Origin: Haliclona indistincta | Lineage: Eukaryota; Porifera; Demospongiae; Haplosclerida; Chalinidae | NCBI GenBank assembly: GCA_964017065.1 | Contig: OZ024783.1 | Span: 18,451,752-18,515,751, forward strand | Reading direction: 5' to 3' | DNA length: 64,000 nucleotides | Shown: positions 22,812 to 33,750 of the stretch, in pieces | How positions within the stretch are numbered: position 1 is the stretch's first letter | Layout of the letters: every line of letters starts with the position of its first letter | Made by a program: the position numbers and the translations under genes | The notes under the pieces: model-generated | Databases searched by the model: none | What the model saw: the letters and a program-made list of their open reading frames with translations, nothing else | Told to the model about the DNA's origin: nothing

Positions 22812-25800
22812 AGTCAGTATACAAGCATGGTAGTAGACATGTGTGTGTTGAGAGAGGTATGACATAGGTAGGTCAGTATACAAGCATGGTAGTAGACATG
22901 TGTGAGAGGTATGACACAGGTAGGTCAGTATACAAGCATGGTAGTAGACATGTGTGTGTTGAGAGGTATGACACAGGTAGGTCAGTATACAAGCATGGTA
23001 GTAGACATGTGTGTGTTGAGAGGTATGACACAGGTAGGTCAGTATACAAGCATGATAGTAGACATGTGTGTGTTGAGAGGTATGGCACAGGTAGGTCAGT
23101 ATACAAGCATGGTAGTAGACATGTGTGTGTTGAGAGGTATGACACAGGTAGGTCAGTATACAAGCATGGTAGTATAGACATGTGTGTGTTGAGAGGTATG
23201 ACACAGGTAGGTCAGTATACAAGCATGGTAGTAGACATGTGTGTGAGGTATGACACAGGTAGGTCAGTATACAAGCATGGTAGTAGACATGTGTGTGAGG
23301 TATGACACAGGTAGGTCAGTATACAAGCATGGTAGTAGACATGTGTGTGTTGAGAGGTATGACACAGGTAGGTCAGTATACAAGCAAGGTAGTAGACATG
23401 TGTGTGTTGAGAGGTATGACACAGGTAGGTCAGTATACAAGCATGGTAGTAGACATGTGTGTGTTGAGAGGAATGACACAGGTAGGTCAGAATACAAGCA
23501 TGGTAGTAGACATGTGTGAGAGGTATGACACAGGTAGGTCAGTATACAAGCATGGTAGTAGACATGTGTGTGTTGAGAGGTATGACACAGGTAGGTCAGT
23601 ATACAAGCATAGTAGTAGACATGTGTGAGAGGTATGACACATGTAGGTCAGTATACAAGCATGGTAGTAGACATGTGTGTGTTGAGAGGTATGACACAGG
23701 TAGGTCAGTATACAAGCATGGTAGTAGACATGTGTGTGTTGAGACATATGACACAGGTAGGTCAGTATAAAAGCATGGTAGTAGACATGTGTGTGTTGAG
23801 AGGTATGACACAGGTAGGTCAGTATACAAGCATGATAGTAGACATGTGTGAGAGGTATGACACAGGTAGGTCAGTATACAAGCATGGTAGTAGACATGTG
23901 TGTGAGGTATGACACAGGTAGGTCAGTATACAAGCATGGTAGTAGACATGTGTGTGTTGAGAGGTATGACACAGGTAGGTCAGTATACAAGCATGGTAGT
24001 AGACAGGTGTGTGTAGAGAGGTATGACACATGTAGGTCAGTATACAAGCATGGTAGTAGACATGTGTGTGTTGATAGGTATGACACAGGTAGGTCAGTAT
24101 ACAAGCATGGTAGTAGACATGTGTGTGAGGTATGACACAGGTAGGTCAGTATACAAGCATGGTAGTAGACATGTGTGTGAGGTATGACACAGGTAGGTCA
24201 GTATACAAGCATGGTAGTAGACATGTGTGTGTTGAGAGGTATGACACAGGTAGGTCAGTATACAAGCAAGGTAGTAGACATGTGTGTGTTGAGAGGTATG
24301 ACACAGGTAGGTCAGTATACAAGCATGGTAGTAGACATGTGTGTGTTGAGAGGAATGACACAGGTAGGTCAGAATACAAGCATGGTAGTAGACATGTGTG
24401 AGAGGTATGACACAGGTAGGTCAGTATACAAGCATGGTAGTAGACATGTGTGTGTTGAGAGGTATGACACAGGTAGGTCAGTATACAAGCATAGTAGTAG
24501 ACATGTGTGAGAGGTATGACACATGTAGGTCAGTATACAAGCATGGTAGTAGACATGTGTGTGTTGAGAGGTATGACACAGGTAGGTCAGTATACAAGCA
24601 TGGTAGTAGACATGTGTGTGTTGAGACATATGACACAGGTAGGTCAGTATACAAGCATGGTAGTAGACATGTGTGTGTTGAGAGGTATGACACAGGTAGG
24701 TCAGTATACAAGCATGATAGTAGACATGTGTGAGAGGTATGACACAGGTAGGTCAGTATACAAGCATGGTAGTAGACATGTGTGTGAGGTATGACACAGG
24801 TAGGTCAGTATACAAGCATGGTAGTAGACATGTGTGTGTTGAGAGGTATGACACAGGTAGGTCAGTATACAAGCATGGTAGTAGACATGTGTGTGTAGAG
24901 AGGTATGACACATGTAGGTCAGTATACAAGCATGGTAGTAGACATGTGTGTGTTGATAGGTATGACACAGGTAGGTCAGTATACAAGCATGGTAGTAGAC
25001 ATGTGTGTGAGGTATGACACAGGTAGGTCAGTATACAAGCATGGTAGTAGACATGTGTGTGTTGAGAGGTACGACACAGGTAGGTCAGTATACAAGCATG
25101 GTAGTAGACATGTGTGTTGAGAGGTATGACACAGGTAGGTCAGTATACAAGCATGGTAGTAGACATGTGTGTGTTGAGAGGTAGGACACAGGTAGGTCAG
25201 TATACAAGCATGGTAGTAGACATGTGTGTTGAGAGGTATGACACAGGTAGGTCAGTATACAAGCATGGTAGTAGACATGTGTGTGTTGAGAGGTATGACA
25301 CAGGTAGGTCAGTATACAAGCATGATAGTAGACATGTGTGAGAGGTATGACACAGGTAGGTCAGTATACAAGCATGGTAGTAGACATGTGTGTGAGGTAT
25401 GACACAGGTAGGTCAGTATACAAGCATGGTAGTAGACATGTGTGTGTTGAGAGGTATGACACAGGTAGGTCAGTATACAAGCATGGTAGTAGACATGTGT
25501 GTGAGGTACGACACAGGTAGGTCAGTATACAAGTATGGTAGTAGACATGTGTGTGAGGTACGACACAGGTAGGTCAGTATACAAGCATGGTAGTAGACAT
25601 GTGTGTGTAGAGAGGTATGACACATGTAGGTCAGTATACAAGCATGGTAGTAGACATGTGTGTGTTGATAGGTATGACACAGGTAGGTCAGTATACAAGC
25701 ATGGTAGTAGACATGTGTGTGAGGTATGACACAGGTAGGTCAGTATACAAGCATGGTAGTAGACATGTGTGTGAGGTATGACACAGGTAGGTCAGTATAC

Positions 25801-26585
25801 AAGCATGGTAGTAGACATGTGTGTGTTGAGAGGTATGACACAGGTAGGTCAGTATACAAGCATGGTAGTAGACATGTGTGTGTTGAGAGGAATGACACAG
25901 GTAGGTCAGAATACAAGCATGGTAGTAGACATGTGTGAGAGGTATGACACAGGTAGGTCAGTATATATACAAGCATGGTAGTAGACATGTGTGTGTTGAG
26001 ACATATGACACAGGTAGGTCAGTATACAAGCATGGTAGTAGACATGTGTGTGTTGAGAGGTATGACACAGGTAGGTCAGTATACAAGCATGATAGTAGAC
26101 ATGTGTGAGAGGTATGACACAGGTAGGTCAGTATACAAGCATGGTAGTAGACATGTGTGTGAGGTATGACACAGGTAGGTCAGTATACAAGCATGGTAGT
26201 AGACATGTGTGTGTTGAGAGGTATGACACAGGTAGGTCAGTATACAAGCATGGTAGTAGACATGTGTGTGTAGAGAGGTATGACACATGTAGGTCAGTAT
26301 ACAAGCATGGTAGTATAGACATGTGTGTGTTGATAGGTATGACACAGGTAGGTCAGTATACAAGCATGGTAGTAGACATGTGTGTGAGGTATGACACAGG
26401 TAGGTCAGTATACAAGCATGGTAGTAGACATGTGTGTGTTGAGAGGTACGACACAGGTAGGTCAGTATACAAGCATGGTAGTAGACATGTGTGTTGAGAG
26501 GTATGACACAGGTAGATCAGTATACAAGCATGGTAGTAGACATGTGTGTGTTGAGAGGTATGACACAGGTAGGTCAGTATACAAG
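22812..26585 (+). repeat. 57-bp minisatellite array M3 (left part)
   Basis: This is the same 57/52-bp satellite, about 3.8 kb. Rare variants (AAGCAAGGTAG, GAATGACACAGGTAGGTCAGAA, GAGACATATG, GATAGGTATG) recur in the same order at a period of 882 bp, for example 23250-24131 against 24132-25013. That shows a recent block duplication. Partial further copies follow to 26500. Confidence 0.95.
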
Positions 26586-27245
26586 CGTATGATTTGGTAC
26601 CTGTTCGCCTACTCCCACTTCGCCTACTCCCATTTTGCCTACTTACAGCCCCAAAGGGACGTTTTGCCTACTAGAAGTAAGCAAAACTAAACCCTAAACC
26701 CTGAACCCTAAAAACCTTCTCCTAACTGTGCAAAGTGGGGAGGGTGTCCTAAACCGGGCCTTCGGCCCTTGGTAAGCCTAAGGATCGTCGGGAGGGTGTC
26801 CTAAACCGGGCCTTCGGCCCTTGGTAAGCCTAAGGATCGTCGGGAGGGTCGTCCTAAACCGGGCCTTCGGCCCTGGCTAAAAGATCGTCGAGAGGGTCGT
26901 CCTAAACAGGGCCTTCGTCCTTCACTGGATCTGCAAGCTGTCCCGACGATCGACTTAGTTAAAAAAAACTTAAGTTTTCTGGGGAAAAAAATTAAAAATA
27001 ATAAGTACTGAGCGGGAATCGAACCCTGAACATTAGCACTACAAGCCACCGTACTAAACCGCTGCACCACCGGAACGAGCTGACCGACCAGTGCTATAAA
27101 CAAGCCATTATAGTGATTCTGTACGCGCGCGCGTAGATAATATAAGCCGCCGAAGGCGGCTTGCGTAGGCAAAGCGTCCCTTTGGGGCTGTAAGTAGGCA
27201 AAATGGGAGTAGGCGAAGTGGGAGTAGGCAAACCGGTACTATCCC
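26586..27245. mobile_element. Inverted-repeat element with tRNA-like interior, copy 1
   Basis: This 660-bp insertion in the satellite has inverted ends built of CGCCTACTCCCACTTCGCC, ATTTTGCCTACTTACAG and CCCAAAGGGACG. The right end, reversed, starts GGGATAGTACCGGTTTGCC. The interior holds telomere-like CCCTAAACCCT, three to four 45-50-bp repeats (CCTAAACCGGGCCTTCGGCC, AAGGATCGTCGGGAGGG) and a tRNA-derived region at 27005-27076. No clean target duplication is visible. A second copy, in the opposite arrangement, starts at 61924. Confidence 0.8.
27005..27076 (-). repeat. tRNA-derived (SINE-like) region with A and B boxes
   Basis: Read on the minus strand, it starts CCGGTGGTGCAGCGG and contains an A-box-like TGGTGCAGCGG and a perfect B-box GGTTCGATTCC, followed by CGCTCAGTAC. 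This is the internal RNA polymerase III promoter of a tRNA. It lacks a convincing acceptor stem and is embedded in a repeat, so it is a tRNA-derived SINE head rather than a working tRNA gene. Confidence 0.75.
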
Positions 27246-28187
27246 GAGAGGTATGACACAGGTAGGTCAGTATACAAGCATGGTAGTAGACATGTGTGTG
27301 AGGTATGACACAGGTAGGTCAGTATATACAAGCATGGTAGTAGACATGTGTGTGTTGAGAGGTATGACACAGGTAGGTCAGTATACAAGCATGGTAGTAG
27401 ACATGTGTGTGTAGAGAGGTATGACACATGTAGGTCAGTATACACGCATGGTAGTAGACATGTGTGTGTTGAGAGGTACGACACAGGTAGGTCAGTATAC
27501 AAGCATGGTAGTAGACATGTGTGTTGAGAGGTATGACACAGGTAGATCAGTATACAAGCATGGTAGTAGACATGTGTGTGTTGAGAGGTATGACACAGGT
27601 AGGTCAGTATACAAGCATGGTAGTAGACATGTGTGTGTTGAGAGGTATGACACAGGTAGGTCAGTATACAAGCATAATAGTAGACATGTGTGTGTTGAGA
27701 GGTATGACACATGTAGGTCAGAATACAAGCATGGTAGTAGGCATGTGTGAGAGGTATGACACAGGTAGGTCAGTATACAAGCATGGTAGTAGACATGTGT
27801 GTGTTGAGACGTATGACACAGGTAGGTCAGTATACAAGCATGGTAGTAGACATGTGTGTGTTGAGAGGTATGACACAGGTAGGTCAGTATACAAGCATGA
27901 TAGTAGACATGTGTGAGAGGTATGACACAGGTAGGTCAGTATACAAGCATGGTAGTAGACATGTGTGTGTTGAGAGGAATGACACAGGTAGGTCAGAATA
28001 CAAGCATGGTAGTAGACATGTGTGAGAGGTATGACACAGGTAGGTCAGTATACAAGCATGGTAGTAGACATGTGTGTGTTGAGACATATGACACAGGTAG
28101 GTCAGTATACAAGCATGGTAGTAGACATGTGTGTGTTGAGAGGTATGACACAGGTAGGTCAGTATACAAGCATGGTAGTAGACATGT
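27246..28187 (+). repeat. 57-bp minisatellite array M3 (right part)
   Basis: The array continues after the inverted-repeat element with the same variant units as the left part (GAGACATATG, GAATGACACAG). It ends at 28187, where the unit breaks into TGTGTCATCTACACAGC. Confidence 0.95.
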
Positions 28188-29076
28188 GTCATCTACACAG
28201 CAAGAAGAACAACTAACACAGCACGAAAAGTCTGATTTATAACATATGCAATTGCGATCACATGTGAATTAAATATGAACGGTCATATTTGATTCACATG
28301 TAATGATTATCACATATGGTTGTCATCTGAACATAGATGTGCTACACGTGTGCTCCAGTATATCAACTGTAGTTCACATTTTTATCTATTTGCTACATGT
28401 GTGCTCCATGATGGTCATATGTATCATACCTGTGTTCTACCTGTAGCTCACATTGTTCACAGATGTGGATCATATGAAGTTAAACAACTACAAAGCTATC
28501 TAGTGACAAGCTACATGAGCAAAAAGCAGAGGAGCAAGCTACATGAGCCAAAAACAGAGGAGTATGCTACATGAGCAAAAAACAGACGAGCAAGCTACAT
28601 GAGCAAAAAATAGAGGAGCAAGCTACATGAGCGAAAAAACAGAGGAGTAAGCTACATGAGCAAAAAACAGAGGAGCAAGCTACATTGAGCAAAAACAGAG
28701 GAGTAAGCTATAGTAAGCTACAGAAGACAAGGACTAATGGTGAACACAACAGAAGACAAGGACTAATGGTGAACACAACAGAAGACAAGAACTAATGGTG
28801 AACACAACAGAAGACAAGAACTAATGGTGAACACAACAGAAGACAAGGTAGTGTGTCTGCTGTTTAGCAGAGAGAACACAACATACATGCATGAAGGCAG
28901 CATTCAGTTATCATAACAATGAAGGCAACATACAGCTATCATAACAGAATCTGTATGCATACTGTACACAAGGCAACAACAGAGCAGTCGGTATTGTATG
29001 GCAACACGAGACAACATGCATGAGTGAACAAGTAATAGACATACACAATAATAACATAATACTTTTGTTTGCATAG
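28188..29076. repeat. Short tandem repeats of about 30 bp
   Basis: At about 28505-28715, seven units of roughly 29-31 bp repeat AGCTACATGAGCAAAAA and CAGAGGAG. At 28725-28850, five units of 29 bp repeat AAGACAAGGACTAATGGTG. Before them, 28255-28306 contains an inverted pair ATCACATGTGAAT/ATTCACATGTAAT. No exon is recognised until the acceptor at 29076. Confidence 0.75.
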
Positions 29077-30557
29077 TTCTCTGCTACAGCATTCAAACCC
29101 AGAACGAGAGCCACGCACAGCCATCATGTGGCGAATTTGAAGGGCAAGGACGTACAGCCAATAATTGCCACTACCTACGGCATAAACCGAGATTCGATTC
29201 TGAACCAACTAGCATACTTCCACACCACTGAGGGACTACCTCCTGACATTATGCACGACATCCTTGAGGGAGTTCTTCAGTATGAAGTAAAGGAGATGCT
29301 ACTGGTATTTACAAAAGAAAAGCGCTACTTTTCCTTAGACACTTTGAATAAATTGATCAAAGAGTTCGGCTACCATTTTGCTGATTCTAAGAACAGACCA
29401 TCACATATACAAATTAAAGATAACAAGCTGAATCAGGGAGGTACGTAACATGCTAACTGCATACTATGGTATATACTAACAAAAGTGAAATACAAGTATA
29501 CATGCATGAATACTGTTATTACATTGTACATGCATACAGCTGACCAGATGTGGTGCCTAGCAAGGTTGCTGCCATTCATGATTGGGCACTTGGTACCAGA
29601 AGACGACAAACACTGGCATAACTTTCTTCTACTGCTGACCATCGTTGATTATGCCTTTGCTCCTGTTATTTCACCTAATGAAGTTGCATTCTTAAACAGC
29701 ATAATTGAGCAGCACAACTTCTGCTTCAAGCACCTGTATCCAGACTCCTCGATGATACCGAAGCTGCATTATATTCTCCATATTGCTGAGTGGATTTTAA
29801 AGTACACACGCATGCACAATTATAAGTTATTACCAATGTCTTGTTCCCAACATAGGATTGGGCCTTTAGGGAGACATTGGTGCATGAGATATGAGGCGAA
29901 GCATGCTTACTTCAAAAAATTGGCCAGGAATGCTTACAATTTTAGAAACATCGCCAAAACACTGGCAAAAAGACACCAGCGCCTGATGTGCTATTACCTT
30001 AACTCTAAATATCTCGGAGACACAACATCTGTTGGAAGAGGTTTGTGAGTTATGAACTTGGTTTATCTTTGTATCCGATCTTCATCACATGTGCAGCGAC
30101 ACCTTTGACAGATCCGGCGATACTGCAAGAACTGCACAAAATACTACCACAGAGCACAGTATTCCACAAGTAAGTCATACGTTTTAAAGTTACTTGTACC
30201 TATCTTTGTTTCCTTAGGCTTAGCAAACTTGAAATCAATTCAACAGAGTACAAAAAAGGAGCCATAGTCGTTCTGGATGCTCCAGAAGACGATGTGCCGT
30301 TGTTTGGAGAAATAACGCACATCATTGTATATAATGTTAATAAATACCTTCTAATAACAGACATTTTACTAACTGTATGTTTTGTATCACACTATCATGC
30401 ATACGAAGTGGAGCACAATCACACACCCACATGTCACATCATACAACCATCTAGTTTAATAGACCATCACACATTAGGTTTATACACATGCAGCAATCCA
30501 CAACCAACACTTTATGTTTCCCTCAAATATCATGTAATATCCACTAGCAATCATTAA
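29077..30557 (+). CDS. Transposase-like protein inside the CACTA-bounded segment
   Basis: Four exons, 29077-29440, 29540-30040, 30097-30169 and 30218-30557, join in one frame of about 425 residues with GT-AG introns of about 48-99 bp and a stop at 30555. Motifs include GLPPDIMHDILEGVLQYEVK, RIGPLGRHWCMRYEAKHAYF and NIAKTLAKRHQRLMCYY, then a C-terminal LFGEITHIIV module. I recall this arrangement from uncharacterised animal proteins tied to DNA transposons. Its position between CACTA-like ends suggests a transposase or accessory protein of that element. The first exon begins after an acceptor (TTTGCATAG), so N-terminal exons are expected upstream but were not found. The open frame suggests recent activity. 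The family name is my inference. Confidence 0.62.
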
Positions 30558-31304
30558 TATCTTTTTTTCTGTTCTGCTGTGTGTACAAAACAGCCAAAAT
30601 CCAAAGGGGATCCTAAATATAGGCTCCCTTGGCATTGTTTAGCAATTATAGAGAAAACTGTACTAGGAAAGACAGACAAGACAAGAAAAGACAGACACTA
30701 TTTAGTACAAATACAAGTAAAATGCTACTTGAGATAAAAACAGTGCAGTTGTGGACAGACAAAATGTCTGTTTCGGTCTCATTAGACCTCGTCAGCACAA
30801 CACAGCACAGGCAGATGCACTACGAAAGAATAAAAATAATGTTCAAAACATGAATTTGGAAGAACTCCTGAGTAAAATGTATGTCTAAAAATTAGATGTG
30901 TTCTGAGATCAAATCAAAGTTATAGAAAACATAATGAACATGTTACAGCACATCTCCATATCCCATCAGTATAGTACAAAGGGCAAGGTAGGAACAAAGG
31001 CAAATTAAAAGTGTAACCATCCCCTATTATACTTCTACAAGCAAGTAAAAGACACCTTATTTGGGATTTGTTTTCATAGTAAGGTTTCTGCAGTACATGC
31101 CCACTGTATCCTGTCTATTGCATGCAGTTGTTACATACCTGCACAATAATTATCATTGAGGAACATAACAGCAGTTTCAAAGCTCTGTATCCAGTGATAC
31201 CAAAGATTCACTACATAATATAATTCACTACATTCCGGTTTTAAAGTAAGAATCAATACAACTCACGTGTCACACAAAAATAAACAGCTAACTCAACTCT
31301 CTAT
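30558..31304. other. AT-rich spacer between transposase-like copies
   Basis: No convincing exon. Near 31190 the text GATACCAAAGATTCACTACAT resembles the first copy's GATACCGAAGCTGCATTATAT at 29755, so the decayed second copy probably begins about here. Confidence 0.45.
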
Positions 31305-31601
31305 TAGGGCTGAAACGAATACTTGTACTATTCGACTATTCGATCGTTTTGACAGTATTCGAATGCTATTGCAGCTATTCGAATATTCGTTTGAAGTCTT
31401 TTAGCAGTTGGGAAACTTGGGCTATTTGTAACCAGTCCACAAATCAAACCCGAGCCCTGACTGTATGTTGATATAACATATTTTGTTGTTGCGCACTGGT
31501 TGCTAGAGCTAGTTTTATTCCGATAATAGAGTATTCGACTATTCGTTCGTTTTAGCTAGTGACTATTCGAACATGAAAATGTGTTATTCGTTTCAGCCCT
31601 A
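31305..31601. mobile_element. hAT MITE (TAGGGCTGAAACGAATA ends)
   Basis: A 297-bp element starts TAGGGCTGAAACGAATA and ends with TATTCGTTTCAGCCCTA. It is flanked by the exact 8-bp duplication CTCTCTAT (31297-31304, 31602-31609). The interior is rich in ATTCGACTATTCG motifs on both arms. It has no coding capacity and interrupts the decayed transposase-like copy. Confidence 0.92.
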
Positions 31602-31654
31602 CTCTCTATTACGACATAATGTGCAATTTCCTCATAATTATATTTGTTTCCAAT

Positions 31655-33000
31655 GTAGGATAGGACCACTGGGGACCACTGGGTATAGACACTGGTGTAT
31701 GCGCTACGAGGCAAAACATTCATAATTTATTTCAAAAAGCTGGCTAGAAATGCTTATAATGTCAAGAACATAGCAAAAACATTGGCTAAAAGGCACCAGA
31801 GACTAATGTGCTACTACCTGAATAGTGGGTACTGTATAATAGCTATACATTGCCAGAAATGTAATACATTTTTTGGACATATTCTGTTTATGTACGAAAA
31901 CGGAACACAAACCTACCAATTGTATACTATGGCTCTTGGAGAAGCTTTGGAACTTCAAAGATTGTTTAACAGTGCTCTAAACATCGTCTGCTACCACAAA
32001 CAGTGCATACCGGCATAAATGTATTGCAAGCAATGGTGAACGAAGAAACAAGCCATGGAACACACCTTTTCGGCTTCCAGACGTCCCATGGCGTTTGAAT
32101 CGACTACCCTACACTGCTAGAAGACACAAGGAGTTTGCTAACAACCTACTACTGGATCGCTGAAGCAATACAGCCACGAAAGAACTCTTTCTAGACCTGA
32201 CCGTATTATGAAAATTTCTAATTATCTGTAATTTTCACCAATTTTCAGGCTAAAAATGGTATAGTCAAAATTTATCTGCCAGAAATAAATAATGCACCAG
32301 GCGAAGCTATTTGTAGCCTAGTACAAGAATCCCTTTCTAACTAAGATATTATTTCACGATCTATTTAGAAAACAGGTTTCGAAATTTTGAAATCCGCCAT
32401 TTTGTCAATGATTTTGTATTACGCCATTGGGAGAAAGAACGAAGGAATGGCTACCCGATTTGGTATAGCTAAACTGCGTGTGAGCGCTTAGTAACAGTCA
32501 TGATTAGTTGCCTAAGGTACAGTAGACTATGAATCACCGTCTAACTAAGGAATCCTGTCGTTCGGTAGCTTCAGGCGCTGCATTTTCAACACCTTCTCAA
32601 TGCTCGCCATACAATTCGCCCGCGTTAATTTACGGAATAATATACGGTCAATTATTGTCCGTGTCAAATTATTTCTGGCAATGACCACTAACAGTTCTGG
32701 CAGTGATCCAAGAACTGCTACACTGTTTAACACTTCCTCCTTCAACATCATTTTACAAGTCAGTGACATTAACAAGTATAGAATTTACTGGTGTTATAAT
32801 TAGCAAATTAGAGATAAACTCTACAGTGTACAAAAGAGGAGCTGCAGTTGTGCTAGATGCCACAGAAGATGACCTGCACTATTTGGCGAGATCACACACG
32901 TTATCATCACACCAGGCCACATCACATTATCCTACACACCACATCATCCAGCCCTCAAGCTTGCATGATTGCATGATCATCACCCACTAGGCTATAGGCA
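31655..33000 (+). pseudogene. Second, decayed copy of the transposase-like gene
   Basis: Parts match the intact copy at 29077-30557. Near 31660-31830 it reads RHWCMRYEAKHS, then KLARNAYNVKNIAKTLAKRH, with a frameshift between. Near 32795-32890 it reads KLEINSTVYKRGAAVVLDA. Intervening sequence (32030-32700) is largely unalignable by eye. The order is the same as in the intact copy, so it is a head-to-tail duplicate or a second element that lost its function. Confidence 0.7.
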
Positions 33001-33750
33001 TATACACATGCAACCAACACTGTTTGTTTCTCTTAATACCGCGTAATATCTACTTCTAAAAAGTATTCACTTTTGTCAGCTTCTGTTATGTTATTATTTA
33101 AATTATACAAAAGGTACACTGTCACTCTCTGATCAGCAAGAAAGCTAGCCATAATGCAAATTTTTATGCGCTGCAAGCCGGCTAGAACTACTAACAATAA
33201 TTATACTACATACTCACATAATTATCTCATTTGTCTAGAAGAGTGTCTGAATGAGAGTCATGCAGCTGCTGTGAGCGCGATAGATCCCATGCTAGGCTTG
33301 CTAGCGCTAGCTATATGCCGAGTCCAGCTCCATATCCATTTCTCAGCTGTGACAAAAGTTTTCAAAATAATTATTATTGATAAAAAGAATATACGGTACT
33401 ATGTAATTATTATTGATCGTGTAAAAATAATGTAGAGTGTATTAACCACTTTTGCACATAAAAAGTGTGCATTTACCACAGTAGTACAAAACCAACAAAA
33501 TGTATTATAAGTGTGTAATGCACACTTTGGTGTGCGTGACCCTTCATGCTGGTGTGCATTTACCACTATAGCAGAGTGCATTTACCACTGTAATAGTGTG
33601 CAGTCAAAATGGGGTGTGCATAGTCCACCCCTGCATGTGCACAGCACACTTTGGTTGACGGTGGGTTAGCCAACAAGGTGGTTGCTGCACACTTAGTGGT
33701 GTGCAACGACCACTTATAGGTGTGCATACCCACCATCATTTCTAAGAGTG
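33001..33750. other. Right subterminal region of the CACTA-like segment
   Basis: No gene. From about 33430, short motifs GTGCATTTACCAC, AGTGTGCA and GCACACTTTGG recur many times in both orientations up to the terminal TTTCTAAGAGTG. Such clustered subterminal repeats are typical transposase-binding arrays of CACTA elements; the left end (22380-22570) has a matching cluster. Confidence 0.65.

Larger units (their letters stand above)
22367..33750. mobile_element. CACTA/EnSpm-like segment, 11.4 kb, with unmatched flanks
   Basis: The left end CACTCTTAGAAAAGAATGTG and the reversed right end CACTCTTAGAAATGATGGTG form terminal inverted repeats. Both ends carry dense short subterminal motifs (GTGTGCA/TGCACAC, AGCACAC) as in CACTA elements. 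Inside are a minisatellite of about 5 kb, a composite tRNA-like element, two copies of a transposase-like gene and a hAT MITE. The 3-bp flanks differ (CTT left, TAC right), so this is not a simple single insertion. Recombination between two related elements, or an insertion followed by deletion, fits better. SNX3 exons 2-4 are absent across this interval. Confidence 0.65.

Noticed and set aside
27005..27076. Functional tRNA gene
   Set aside because: A and B boxes are present, but no convincing acceptor stem or anticodon arm was seen. The sequence is embedded in a repeated element.
26801..27172. 123-codon frame on the minus strand, and its partner at 63203-63523
   Set aside because: Both run through the inverted-repeat and tRNA-like element; the shared similarity is that of the repeat, not of a gene.
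22731..28216. Cys/Tyr/Thr-rich repeat 'proteins' in array M3
   Set aside because: Same satellite by-products; the 52-bp units shift the frame at random.
22367..33750. A single clean CACTA insertion
   Set aside because: The ends match, but the flanking triplets differ and SNX3 exons are missing, so a simple insertion does not explain it.
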